From CAIQJJ01 sp964606085 (GTDB lineage: Bacteria > Chloroflexota > Anaerolineae > Anaerolineales > UBA4823), in assembly GCA_964606085.1 (NCBI GenBank), contig CAZSFD010000017.1, positions 1 through 64,000 of the forward strand: 64,000 bases of DNA, in the 5' to 3' direction. The notes below the pieces were generated by a model that was given only the letters and a program-made list of their open reading frames with translations, searched no databases and had not been told where the DNA came from. Position 1 is the first letter of the stretch. The number at the start of each line of letters is the position of its first letter. Of this stretch, positions 52,041 to 60,998 are shown in pieces. Made by a program: the position numbers and the translations under genes.

Positions 52041-52103
52041 CCAAGGCGCAGAGCCGCGCAGAAAGCCATGCCAACCTGGCATCTGTGCGGCTTTGCGCCT
52101 TGG
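52041..52103. repeat. Inverted repeat between YeeE operon and methyltransferase gene
   Basis: Arms 52041-52062 and 52082-52103 are complementary at 20 of 22 positions (CCAAGGCGCA.AGCCGC.CAGA); an inner ATGCC/GGCAT pair extends the stem. It may terminate the upstream operon. Nothing else was recognised in the 207-bp gap. Confidence 0.75.
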
Positions 52104-52206
52104 CGTTCACCCAGTCAGCCGGGTTGGTGGGCAGAACCCGGCTGTTTTCAATCTACCAGCGACTCATGCTAAAATCGAACCATCCTCTGCACGGGAGTAT
52201 GCACAC

Positions 52207-54177
52207 ATGGTCGAACTGATCTGGGATGGAAAATACGACAAAGACGGCAAGCGCAGCGCCCCCTTGCGCCTGAAACTGCCCTTTCAAACCGTCGAAACGG
52301 TGAACGAAAGCGCCCAGCAAAGGCAAATGGCGTTGGATTTGTTCAGCGCCGGGCGCAAAAGCGATTGGCGCAACCGCCTGATTTGGGGCGATAAAAAGTA
52401 TGTGCTGCCCGCCCTGCTGGATGAATTCGCCGGGAAGGTGGATTTGATCTACATTGACCCGCCCTTCAATGTCGGGGCGGATTTTTCTTTCAATGCGGCT
52501 TTGCCTGATAACCCCGAAACCGAAGAAGATGACGAATCTACAAACTTTGTTAGACCTCCAAGCATCATTGAGCAAAAAGCATACCGTGATACTTGGGGGC
52601 GGGGGCTGGATTCGTACATGCAGTGGTTTTATGAGACGGCAGTGCTGCTGCGCGAACTGCTCAGTGAAACGGGGAGTATTTACGTGCATTTGGATTGGCA
52701 TGTGGGGCATTATGCAAAAACATTGCTTGATGAAGTATTTGGGCAACAAAATTTTCTCAATCAGATAGTTTGGCATAGGACTTCGGCTCATAGCGACTCT
52801 AGTACCTATGGGAATGCCCATGACCTGATTTTTTTCTACAGCACTACATCTAATAAATTCACTTGGAATAAGCAATATCAGCCATACGATCAGAAATATA
52901 TTGACTCACATTATCGTTATACCGATTCCCACAATCGCCGTTATAGAACGGATAACCTAACAGCAATGGGCTTGCATGGCAAGGGCTACACATACGAATG
53001 GAATGGAGTAACAAAAATTTGGCGATGCCCTATTGAGACGATGAAAGACCTTGATAAGCAAGGAAGGATTAGGTATACAAAGAATGGTGTTGCTGAATAT
53101 GTACGTTACCTGGATGAAATGCCAGGTACATTATTGCAAGATACGTGGGACGATATTCCGCCCGTCAATTCTCAGGCAGGAGAACGTGTTGATTATGCTA
53201 CCCAAAAGCCCGAATCCCTGTTAGAACGCATCATCAAAGCATCCTCCAACGAAGGCGATTTGGTGCTCGATTGCTTTTGCGGTTCCGGCACCACCGCCGC
53301 CGTGGCCGAAAAGCTGGGCCGGCGCTGGATCACCTGCGATTTGGGGCGTTTTGCCATCCACACCGCCCGCAAGCGGCTGTTGAGCATCGCCAACGTGCGG
53401 CCTTTTGAAGTGCAAAACCTGGGCAAATATGAACGCCAGGCCTGGCAAAGCGCCGAATTTGGCGGGGTGCGAGAAGCCGCCGCCATCGTTGCCCAATACC
53501 GCCGCTTCATCCTCGAACTCTACAAAGCGCGGCCCATCACCGGCTACGCCTGGCTGCACGGCCTACGCGAAGGCCGCATGGTACACGTCGGCGCGGTCGA
53601 TTCGCCCGTTTCGCCCAACGATGTCAAACAAATTGCCATCGAATTTCACAAAGCCACCGGCAGCGGTAAAGACGCCCCCTCCGTCGCCGCGGTGGATGTG
53701 CTGGGGTGGGATTTCGCCTTTGAACTAAACGAAGTCGCCAAACAGCAAGCCCTCGAAGCCGGCATCCACATGCGCTTCATCCGCATCCCACGCGAAGTGC
53801 TCGAAAAGAAGGCCGTCGAACAGGGCGACATCAAATTCTTTGAACTGGCCGCCCTGGGCACCTCCCTGGCCGCCAAAGGCAAAGAAATCAAACTGGAAAT
53901 CACCGACTTCACCATCCCGCCCGATGACGTGCCGGAGGAAGTGCAAAAAGCGATCAGCCACTTTTCGCAGTGGATTGATTATTGGGCCGTAGATTGGGAC
54001 AACAAAAACGACACCTTCCACAACCAATGGCAGGCCTACCGCACCCGCCAAAACAAGACTCTGACCCTCAAGGCCTCGCACGTCTACGCCCAGGCGGGGG
54101 AATATACGGTGATGGTCAAGGTGATTGATATTTTGGGCAACGACACCACGAAGGTGTTGAAAGTGAGTGTTGGATAG
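52207..54177 (+). CDS. Type III restriction-modification methyltransferase (Mod)
   Basis: 656 residues. A beta-class amino-methyltransferase: motif IV LIYIDPPFN (84-87) precedes motif I LDCFCGSGTTAAVAEKLG (about 355-362), and VDYATQKPESLLERI lies between them. The middle variable region (about 190-310) is probably the target-recognition domain. Its bases are more AT-rich than the flanks (52500-53200), a sign of exchange or recombination. The C-terminal ~230 residues carry an extension ending in a PKD-like strand pattern. ATG 52207 has GGGAG ten bases upstream; the frame upstream is within a repeat. It modifies adenine by analogy with Type III Mod. Confidence 0.9.
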   Translation: MVELIWDGKYDKDGKRSAPLRLKLPFQTVETVNESAQQRQMALDLFSAGRKSDWRNRLIWGDKKYVLPALLDEFAGKVDLIYIDPPFNVGADFSFNAALPDNPETEEDDESTNFVRPPSIIEQKAYRDTWGRGLDSYMQWFYETAVLLRELLSETGSIYVHLDWHVGHYAKTLLDEVFGQQNFLNQIVWHRTSAHSDSSTYGNAHDLIFFYSTTSNKFTWNKQYQPYDQKYIDSHYRYTDSHNRRYRTDNLTAMGLHGKGYTYEWNGVTKIWRCPIETMKDLDKQGRIRYTKNGVAEYVRYLDEMPGTLLQDTWDDIPPVNSQAGERVDYATQKPESLLERIIKASSNEGDLVLDCFCGSGTTAAVAEKLGRRWITCDLGRFAIHTARKRLLSIANVRPFEVQNLGKYERQAWQSAEFGGVREAAAIVAQYRRFILELYKARPITGYAWLHGLREGRMVHVGAVDSPVSPNDVKQIAIEFHKATGSGKDAPSVAAVDVLGWDFAFELNEVAKQQALEAGIHMRFIRIPREVLEKKAVEQGDIKFFELAALGTSLAAKGKEIKLEITDFTIPPDDVPEEVQKAISHFSQWIDYWAVDWDNKNDTFHNQWQAYRTRQNKTLTLKASHVYAQAGEYTVMVKVIDILGNDTTKVLKVSVG

Positions 54178-54220
54178 CGCCTGCTGTATAATCAAAACAC
54201 AGAGAGCATTTGGAGCAAAA

Positions 54221-54973
54221 ATGGGCAATTTTTACCAAAACCCGCCGTTGATAGAAGCCTTGTGTGAATTTCAATTTGAATCTGGGCAGCCCTGGGATTG
54301 GACGATTCCGGGTCTGGTTTATCAAAAAGTAAAACACGAGTTTCCAAAAAAGAAACAGCAAAACGTGATCGAAATGGAGGCGCGCGTCGAACAAGATGAA
54401 TTCATGCCAAGCATCAAGAAAGGCGGAGTGGCGCGCTTGCAATTTTTACGCGAAGATGAAACCGCACTGCTTCAAGTTGGGCCAAATCTGTTTGTCGTAA
54501 ACCACCTTAAACCCTATCCTACCTGGAGTAAGTTTCAAAAAATGATCCAGGCCGGGTTGGCGGTTTATTGCGAAGTGGCAAAACCCCAAGCACTCAAGCG
54601 TGTTAGCCTGCGTTATATCAATCGCCTGGAAATTCCGCAGCCACAGGTTGAAATCGAAGATTATATTCTTGCCGTTCCAAAAATCCCGACACCCGTACCG
54701 CAAGTTTTTGCGACCTGGATACAGCGGGTGGAAATCCCATTTGAATCTTCCAATGGATTAATGGTCATACAATCTGGTTTGGTGCAGCCCCACAACCCCA
54801 AAACAATCGTTTTCCTGTTAGACCTTGACTTCATGACCATTGATATTCAAAAAATCAACCTCGACAATGTCATGGATTGGATAACACAGGCGCACGACGA
54901 TGTTGAAAAGTCGTTTGAAGCCTGCGTCACAGATAAAATGCGCGCCCTGATGAAGGAGGTTCGCAATGATTGA
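54221..54973 (+). CDS. TIGR04255-like protein
   Basis: 250 residues, soluble. It opens NFYQNPPLIEALCEFQFE and has RLQFLREDETALLQVGPNLFVVNHLKPYPTW and RVSLRYINRLEIP, the pattern I associate with TIGR04255-family proteins. These are of unknown function and often lie near restriction or defence genes. No nuclease, ATPase or membrane motif was seen. ATG 54221 has GGAG five bases upstream. Its last eight bases overlap the next gene. It and its two followers sit between mod and res and are more AT-rich than either. Confidence 0.7.
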   Translation: MGNFYQNPPLIEALCEFQFESGQPWDWTIPGLVYQKVKHEFPKKKQQNVIEMEARVEQDEFMPSIKKGGVARLQFLREDETALLQVGPNLFVVNHLKPYPTWSKFQKMIQAGLAVYCEVAKPQALKRVSLRYINRLEIPQPQVEIEDYILAVPKIPTPVPQVFATWIQRVEIPFESSNGLMVIQSGLVQPHNPKTIVFLLDLDFMTIDIQKINLDNVMDWITQAHDDVEKSFEACVTDKMRALMKEVRND

Positions 54974-55298
54974 GTCGCTTACCTTCGATAAATATTCGGA
55001 TACAAGTTATTCAACTGCAATCCCCAATGTTTTTCTCGGAGAATTGCAGCATCGTGTCAGAGAAGAGCCTGCGCCTTACTTAACCGCACAGCGCACCGTT
55101 GCAACCGATGATATTTGGCATTGGGAGGAGTTGTTTTTTCCGTTAATTGCCCGCACGCAGGAATTATCCGAACCGGAGATTCCAGAGATATTCACTTTGC
55201 GCCCGATTGCCACTCAACGAATTACCCTAAAGATAAGAGAGATAAAAATCGCTCAATTCCGCTATGTCAGGGATATAGATGACGATGATAAAGAATGA
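54966..55298 (+). CDS. Small protein in the Type III locus, unknown function
   Basis: 110 residues, not recognised. It is acidic, rich in Thr/Glu, has no membrane segment or Cys, and ends with a DDDDKE tail. A strong AAGGAGGT five bases before ATG 54966 and overlaps with both neighbours (8 bases upstream, ATGA downstream) show it is a real, co-translated gene. It probably forms a complex with the TIGR04255-like protein or the next gene product. Confidence 0.7.
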   Translation: MIESLTFDKYSDTSYSTAIPNVFLGELQHRVREEPAPYLTAQRTVATDDIWHWEELFFPLIARTQELSEPEIPEIFTLRPIATQRITLKIREIKIAQFRYVRDIDDDDKE

Positions 55299-55846
55299 AC
55301 GGGGGCAAAGTGACAAAGACTAATTATCCCTGGTACGAGATTGTCGAAGACCATTCGCTGGAGCAGGGCGATATTCTATTGGCCTGTCCAACCATTTTAC
55401 CTATCCCTGAATTAACCTTTCCAATTACAGATGATATTGTGCCAGCAGATATCCAGTATTACGATGTTATTGTTATGACCCAATCTTGCGACCTGGCCAA
55501 TGACAAATTGGAAGACGTTATTCTATGCCCGCATTGGGATTTGCAAGAAGCGGGGCAAATGGATACTGCGCTTGGCAGCAAAAACACCTGGAAATCAATT
55601 CTCAAAGGGCGGGAACATCGCTATTCTATGCTGGATAGCTGGCACAGCGCGGAGATTTCCATCGGTGTCCGTCTGGTAGACTTTGGACGCATTTTCGGCC
55701 TGCCAAAACCCTTTGTCACTCAGTTTGCCGCCAGCCAGGGGAAACGGTTGCGTTTACGCTCACCCTACCGGGAATATCTCTCGCAATCTTTTGCACGTTT
55801 CTTCATGCGGGTTGGTCTGCCGCAAGATATAAAGCTCCCCGAATAA
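55295..55846 (+). CDS. Conserved-looking protein with MTQSCDL motif, unknown function
   Basis: 183 residues, soluble. Features include SLEQGDILLACPTI near the start, VIVMTQSCDLANDKLEDVILCPHW in the middle with two Cys and a His, and a C-terminal basic region (ASQGKRLRLRSPYREYLSQSF). The Cys/Asp/His cluster could bind a metal. I do not recognise a catalytic family. It overlaps the previous gene by ATGA and ends three bp before res, so all five genes form one transcription unit. Confidence 0.7.
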   Translation: MNGGKVTKTNYPWYEIVEDHSLEQGDILLACPTILPIPELTFPITDDIVPADIQYYDVIVMTQSCDLANDKLEDVILCPHWDLQEAGQMDTALGSKNTWKSILKGREHRYSMLDSWHSAEISIGVRLVDFGRIFGLPKPFVTQFAASQGKRLRLRSPYREYLSQSFARFFMRVGLPQDIKLPE

Positions 55847-55849
55847 CCT

Positions 55850-58432
55850 ATGCCCCGCAAACCCGCCAAACCCACCGCCCAGGCATCTTTTCTGCAAATA
55901 GACACCAAAACCGCCCCGTGCGTGCCGCAAATCCGCCAGGAAGTGGCCGCCTGGGTGGCCGATGGCTACAAAGGGGCCACCAAAACCACCCGGGTTTTAC
56001 TCAACTACTGGTTTCACAGCGATCATCGCCTGCCCGATGGCCGCAAATTTCGCTACCACTCCTTCCAAAGAGAAGCCATCGAAACCCTGGTCTACGTCTA
56101 CGAAGTGGCCCAAAAGCGCCGCCACAAAGACCTGGTCGAAGCCTACGCCAAAGTCACAGACTTGCGCCTCCTGCAATACGATTTCTTCCCGCGCTACGCC
56201 CTCAAAATGGCCACCGGCAGCGGCAAAACCAAAGTCATCTCGTTAGCGGTCGCCTGGCAATACTTCAACGCCATCCTCGAAGACGAGGCCCAATACGCCG
56301 CCGCCAGCCTGCTGATCGCCCCCAACGTCATCGTCTTTGAACGGCTCAAAACCGATTTCGCTTCTGGCCGCGTTTTCAAAACCGACCCGGTGATTCCGCC
56401 CGCCCTGCAAATCTATTGGGATTTCGACTGTTACATGCGCGGCGAAGGGGAGCGCGCCAGCTCGCAGGGGGCCTTGTATCTCACCAACGTTCAGCAGCTT
56501 TATGAGCGAGAAGCCAACCCCAATGGAGACGAAGTCCCGATCATGTCGCTGATGCTCGGAAACAAACCACCCGCCCCAATCGCCAGCGTCGAACCCTTCA
56601 ATTCTCGCCTGCTGAAGCGCGGCGGCCCGGTGTTTGTCATCAACGACGAAGCCCACCACACCCATGATGAAGAAAGCGAATGGAATCAGTCGCTCCGGCG
56701 GCTGCATGAAGACCTGCGCGCCAAAGATCAACCCGGCTTGATTCAACTCGACATGTCGGCCACCCCACGCTATTCCAGCGGGGCCTTATTCACCTGGACG
56801 ATCTTCGATTACCCGCTCAAACAGGCCATCCTCGATAGCGTCGTCAAGCGCCCGCTCAAAGGCGTGGCGCGCGGCCTGGGCGAAACCCCCTCCGATATTG
56901 CCAGCGTGCGCTACCAAACCTACCTGGTGGCCGGCGTCAACCGCTGGAAAGAATACCACGCCAAACTCGCCCCCGCGGGCCGCAAGCCGGTCTTGTTCAT
57001 CATGCTCAACAGCACCAAAGAAGCCGACGACATCGCCGATTACCTGCGCGCCAAATATCCCGCCGAATTCAGCGGGGAAAAACTCCACGTCATCCACACC
57101 AACCTCAAAGGCGATGTAGCCGCCAAAGACGAAGACGAAGCCCGCCAGATCGCCAAAGATATAGACGCCCCCGGCAACCCGGTCAATTGCATTGTCTCCG
57201 TTCTCATGCTGCGCGAAGGCTGGGATGTGCAAAGCGTCACGGTCGTGGTCGGTTTGCGGCCCTACTCCAGCAAAGCCAACATCCTGCCCGAACAAACCAT
57301 CGGGCGCGGCTTACGCCTCATGTTTCGCAACACCTACGACGGCAACCCCACCTTCCGCGAACAACTGGATGTCATCGGCAACAAAGCCTTTCTCGAATTT
57401 GTTGAGCAATTGGAAAAGGATGAAAACTTAGAGTTTGACACGGTAGACCTGGATACCCAGCCCGTCACCATCGAAACCATCCACCCCGACCCCGCCAAAG
57501 CCAACCAGGATATTGTCATTCCCATCATCAGCCCGGCCCTGGCCCGCAAAAAGAACCTGGCCGATGAAATCGCCGCCCTGGATGTGGCGCGCATTCAGGC
57601 GCCCACCCTGCCCAAAAAGCAAGGCGACAAAGCCGCTCAGTCATTCACCTACGAAGGCTACGACATCCTCACCCTCGAAAAACTGATCGAACGCGCCTAC
57701 ACCATCCCCAAAGTGGGCACCTCGCAAGAAGTCATCTCCTACTACGCCAAACGCATCGCCGCCGATCTCAAACTGCCTTCCCAATTTGCCGCCCTGGTTC
57801 CCAAAATTCGCGAATTTCTCGAAAACTATGCCTTTGGCGAAAAAGTGGATTTGGACAAACCCGCCATGATTCAGGCCATCGCCCACCCCATCGCCCAACA
57901 CGTCACCGTCAAAGCCTTCACGGCCCTGCTGCGGGAGGTTATCGTCCAAGAATTAACCCCTATGCTGGAAAACGAAGGCCAGCCTTTATCGGCCTGTCCA
58001 TCCTTCCCCTGGTCGCGTGACACCCTCGAAGCCAGCAAAACCATCTTCAACCTGGCCGCCGTCGAAAACCAATTTGAACTGGCCTTCGCCAAATTCCTGC
58101 AAGATGCCGCGGATGTGGCCCGCTTCGCCAAACTGCCCGAACCCTTCGGCTTCACCATCCCCTACACCGATTCCGTCGCCAACCTGCGCTACTACGAACC
58201 CGACTTCGTCGCCGTCACCACCGACGGCATCCACCACCTGATCGAAACCAAAGGCCGCGAAGATGTAGACGTATCCTTCAAAGATCGCGCCGCCGCCCTG
58301 TGGTGCGAAAACGCCACCCTGCTCACCGGCCAGGCGTGGGCATACCTCAAAGTGCCCCAAAAAGAATTTGAAAAACTGCACCCCGGCGAATTTTGCGATC
58401 TGCTCGCCTTGCAGCCGGTGATGCTGCGATAG
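55850..58432 (+). CDS. Type III restriction enzyme Res subunit
   Basis: 860 residues. A superfamily-2 helicase core: Walker A KMATGSGKT (119-127), DEAHH (266-270), MSATPRY (~302), and QTIGRGLRLMF (motif VI, ~484). A C-terminal PD-(D/E)XK nuclease follows: YYEPDFVAV then HHLIETKGRED (about 780-805). Res cuts DNA when two oppositely oriented unmodified sites are met, with Mod providing recognition. ATG 55850 has no clear ribosome site and relies on coupling to the gene three bp upstream. All helicase and nuclease motifs I looked for are intact. Confidence 0.92.
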   Translation: MPRKPAKPTAQASFLQIDTKTAPCVPQIRQEVAAWVADGYKGATKTTRVLLNYWFHSDHRLPDGRKFRYHSFQREAIETLVYVYEVAQKRRHKDLVEAYAKVTDLRLLQYDFFPRYALKMATGSGKTKVISLAVAWQYFNAILEDEAQYAAASLLIAPNVIVFERLKTDFASGRVFKTDPVIPPALQIYWDFDCYMRGEGERASSQGALYLTNVQQLYEREANPNGDEVPIMSLMLGNKPPAPIASVEPFNSRLLKRGGPVFVINDEAHHTHDEESEWNQSLRRLHEDLRAKDQPGLIQLDMSATPRYSSGALFTWTIFDYPLKQAILDSVVKRPLKGVARGLGETPSDIASVRYQTYLVAGVNRWKEYHAKLAPAGRKPVLFIMLNSTKEADDIADYLRAKYPAEFSGEKLHVIHTNLKGDVAAKDEDEARQIAKDIDAPGNPVNCIVSVLMLREGWDVQSVTVVVGLRPYSSKANILPEQTIGRGLRLMFRNTYDGNPTFREQLDVIGNKAFLEFVEQLEKDENLEFDTVDLDTQPVTIETIHPDPAKANQDIVIPIISPALARKKNLADEIAALDVARIQAPTLPKKQGDKAAQSFTYEGYDILTLEKLIERAYTIPKVGTSQEVISYYAKRIAADLKLPSQFAALVPKIREFLENYAFGEKVDLDKPAMIQAIAHPIAQHVTVKAFTALLREVIVQELTPMLENEGQPLSACPSFPWSRDTLEASKTIFNLAAVENQFELAFAKFLQDAADVARFAKLPEPFGFTIPYTDSVANLRYYEPDFVAVTTDGIHHLIETKGREDVDVSFKDRAAALWCENATLLTGQAWAYLKVPQKEFEKLHPGEFCDLLALQPVMLR

Positions 58433-58692
58433 CCCAAGCCAGGGCAGATGCCATCCGCCCCCACATTTTCATCCAGCGGGGTGTTGGCAAAAAAAGACCA
58501 ACCCATGACAAAAGGAAGTCAATAGCGGGGGCAATGTCACAAAATAAACTGACATTTAGCGCCAAAAATTGGCCCGATCTTACAATATGGAAAGGAAAGT
58601 GGGAATGGTAAAATCCAGGCGTTTTCAGGGGGTAGAAAACTACCGACCAATCCATCCGAACTGGTTGACCACAACCGCTGGGAGCATTCAAA

Positions 58693-60900
58693 ATGGTAAA
58701 AATTGGTATTCCACGAGCACTGCATTTTTATCAATACTATCCACTTTGGCGCACTTTCTTCGAAGCCCTGGAGGCCGAGGTGGTCATCTCGCCACCCACC
58801 GACCGCGCCATGCTCTCGCAGGGCGCAAAACTGGTGGCCGACGTGACCTGTATGCCGGTCAAAGTGTATGCCGGGCATGTCACCTGGCTGCGCGACCAGG
58901 GTCAGGTGGATGTCGTCTTCGTCCCGGCCATGCGCAGCATCGAACCCGGCGCGCTGCAATGTTCCAAATTCATGGGACTGCCCGACGTCATCCGCGCCAC
59001 CATCCCCAACTGCCCCCCCCTGCTGGAAGCGGACATAGACGCCCACCGCTACAAAATCACCCTGGATGAAGCCTTCCAACGCCTGGGCGTGAAGATGAAC
59101 CATACCCCCGCCCGCGTGCGCCAGGCCTGGAAGGCCGCCCGCCGCGCCGAGGAAACCTTCCACCGCCTGCTGATCGAGCAGAAATTGACCTATCCCGAAG
59201 CGCTGGCGCGGCTGTATCCTAGCGATGGCTTTGCTGCTGAAGCCGGGTCTCGACCGACGACCAGCCTGACCGTCGGCGTCGTCGGCCACCCCTACTGCCT
59301 GTACGATGACTACGTCAGCCACAACCTGATTACCCGCCTGCGGCAACTGGGCGTGAGCGTGCTGACCAGCGAAATGGTGCCCGCCCTCGACGCCCAACAA
59401 GGCATCGAACACACCACCGGCCAGACCCGCTGGTTCTACGAAAACTGGATGTCTGGCGCAGGCGGCCACTACCTGCAACGGCGCGACGTTCACGGCGTGA
59501 TCAGCGTGCTGGCCTTCACCTGCGGCCCCGATTCCGCCATGGTCGAAACGCTCTCGCGCCGCGCCCACGCCCTGCAGCGCCCCTTTATGAGCCTCGTCCT
59601 CGACGAACACGGCAGCGCCACCGGCATGATCACCCGCCTGGAAGCCTTCGTGGATATGCTCTTGCGGCAAGGGTCTCGACAGGCTCGACCAGCGAGTAGC
59701 TCGTCGGCTGAGCGGCAAACTTCGTTTGCAGTCGAAACCGGGTCTCGACAGGCTCGACCGGCGGGAGAAAAAATCGCCGCTCCGGCCATCTTGCACGCCA
59801 TTCACCAGCGCGTGTTGGGCTTCCCGCGCATGGGCAGTTCGGCCATCGCGCTCAAATCGCTCTTCACCGGCATTGGGATGCCGGTGGAATTGGGGCCAAG
59901 CCTCAGCAACCGCACGGTTTCGCTGGGCGCACGCCACTCACCCGAATTTATCTGCACGCCCTATAAATATATCCTCGGCAATATGATCGAAATGGTGGAA
60001 GCCGGCGCGAACACGTTGCTCTACATGGATGGCGCTGAACTATGTCGAAACAGTTGCTACACGCAGTTACTCGGCGACGCCCTGCACGATATGGGCCACA
60101 AGGTGCAGCTTGTCAGCACGGGCGCCTTCGAGAAAGGCGGCCTCTTCGCCCTGCCCAAATTCCTGGCGCAGTTCATGGATGATTTCTCCTGGCCGCTGGT
60201 GCTGCGGCAGATTTACCTGGCCATACAAAAACTAGGCGTGCTGGATGAAATCGAGCGCCGCCTGCAATTCATCCGCCCGCGCCAGATGACGCCGGGCAGC
60301 GCCGACAAGGTGTGGGAAGAAGCAGAGCAACGCATCGAAGAAGCCCAGGGGCTGGCGCAACTGCAAGCCGCCAAACGCGACATGCTGGCAAAAATGAACG
60401 CAGTGCCGCTTGACCCCAACAAACAACCCGTGCGCATCGCCACCACCGGCGAATACTACGCCCTGCTCGAACCTTTCTACAACCAGAACGTCGAACGCGT
60501 GCTCGGCGAACTGGGCGCAGAAGTGCATCGCACGATCATGCTCGGCGACTGGGTGAAAACGTCCATGTTCCTCGAAGCAATGGGCCTATATCACTCCGAA
60601 GTAGAGGCCGCCGCCAAACCCTACCTGCGCTGGAACATCGGCGGCGAGGGCCTGCTGACCGTGGGCCAGGCCGTGCAGCACGCCAAAAAGGGTTTCGACG
60701 GCATGGTCGAACTACTGCCCTTCACCTGCCTGCCTGAAATCACCGCCCTCAACATCCTGCCCAAAATCAGCCGCGAGCTAAACTTCCCCGTCATCTCGTT
60801 CATTCTCGATGAGCAAACCGGCCAGGCCGGCATGAGAACCCGCCTGGAAGCCTTCGTAGATTTGCTCAACCGCCGCCGCGAGATACAGGCCGCGGCATAA
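58693..60900 (+). CDS. Tandem 2-hydroxyacyl-CoA dehydratase-like (DUF2229/HgdB-type) protein
   Basis: 735 residues built of two related halves. Residues 1-330 begin IGIPRALHFYQYYPLWRTFF and carry CMPVKVYAGH and CSKFMGLP, as in DUF2229 proteins; residues ~360-735 have ICTPYKYILGN, GAELCRNSCYTQ and a second RTRLEAFVDLL ending. Each half ends with a similar LDE..G..GM.TRLEAFVD segment. Conserved Cys suggest an iron-sulfur cluster. The linker (about 327-357) is made of two direct repeats inserted in frame. These proteins accompany ATP-dependent activases; the radical dehydratase substrate is unknown. ATG 58693 was chosen by the conserved start; the upstream 260 bp hold no other gene that I can see. 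Confidence 0.85.
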   Translation: MVKIGIPRALHFYQYYPLWRTFFEALEAEVVISPPTDRAMLSQGAKLVADVTCMPVKVYAGHVTWLRDQGQVDVVFVPAMRSIEPGALQCSKFMGLPDVIRATIPNCPPLLEADIDAHRYKITLDEAFQRLGVKMNHTPARVRQAWKAARRAEETFHRLLIEQKLTYPEALARLYPSDGFAAEAGSRPTTSLTVGVVGHPYCLYDDYVSHNLITRLRQLGVSVLTSEMVPALDAQQGIEHTTGQTRWFYENWMSGAGGHYLQRRDVHGVISVLAFTCGPDSAMVETLSRRAHALQRPFMSLVLDEHGSATGMITRLEAFVDMLLRQGSRQARPASSSSAERQTSFAVETGSRQARPAGEKIAAPAILHAIHQRVLGFPRMGSSAIALKSLFTGIGMPVELGPSLSNRTVSLGARHSPEFICTPYKYILGNMIEMVEAGANTLLYMDGAELCRNSCYTQLLGDALHDMGHKVQLVSTGAFEKGGLFALPKFLAQFMDDFSWPLVLRQIYLAIQKLGVLDEIERRLQFIRPRQMTPGSADKVWEEAEQRIEEAQGLAQLQAAKRDMLAKMNAVPLDPNKQPVRIATTGEYYALLEPFYNQNVERVLGELGAEVHRTIMLGDWVKTSMFLEAMGLYHSEVEAAAKPYLRWNIGGEGLLTVGQAVQHAKKGFDGMVELLPFTCLPEITALNILPKISRELNFPVISFILDEQTGQAGMRTRLEAFVDLLNRRREIQAAA
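59672..59759 (+). repeat. Two direct copies of the GTCTCGACAGG repeat within a coding region
   Basis: GGTCTCGACAGGCTCGACC occurs exactly at 59672-59690 and 59741-59759, separated by 50 bp with an inner GCAAACTTCGTTTGC hairpin. A truncated relative (GGGTCTCGACCGACGACC) is at 59244-59261 in the same gene, and another exact copy is at 39409-39427. Confidence 0.85.
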
Positions 60901-60904
60901 CGCA

Positions 60905-60972
60905 AACCACCAATTACACAAATTTTCACGAATTTTTTGTCTTATTCGTGTTCATTCGTGTAATTGGTGGTT
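60905..60972. repeat. Inverted repeat between dehydratase-like and activase genes
   Basis: AACCACCAATTACAC (60905-60919) is exactly complementary to 60958-60972, and a further ~17 inner bases pair imperfectly. The CACGAAT-rich centre resembles the elements at 22854 and 47470. It fills the 98-bp gap. Confidence 0.8.
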
Positions 60973-60998
60973 CTTTTGGTACGAAAGGAATCACGAAC

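Noticed and set aside
58433..58692. Small gene in the gap after res
   Set aside because: Short frames there have no ribosome site and no recognisable motif; the region more likely holds the promoter of the dehydratase-like gene.
59672..59759. CRISPR-like array
   Set aside because: Only two repeats of 19 nt, in frame within a gene, with no cas genes.
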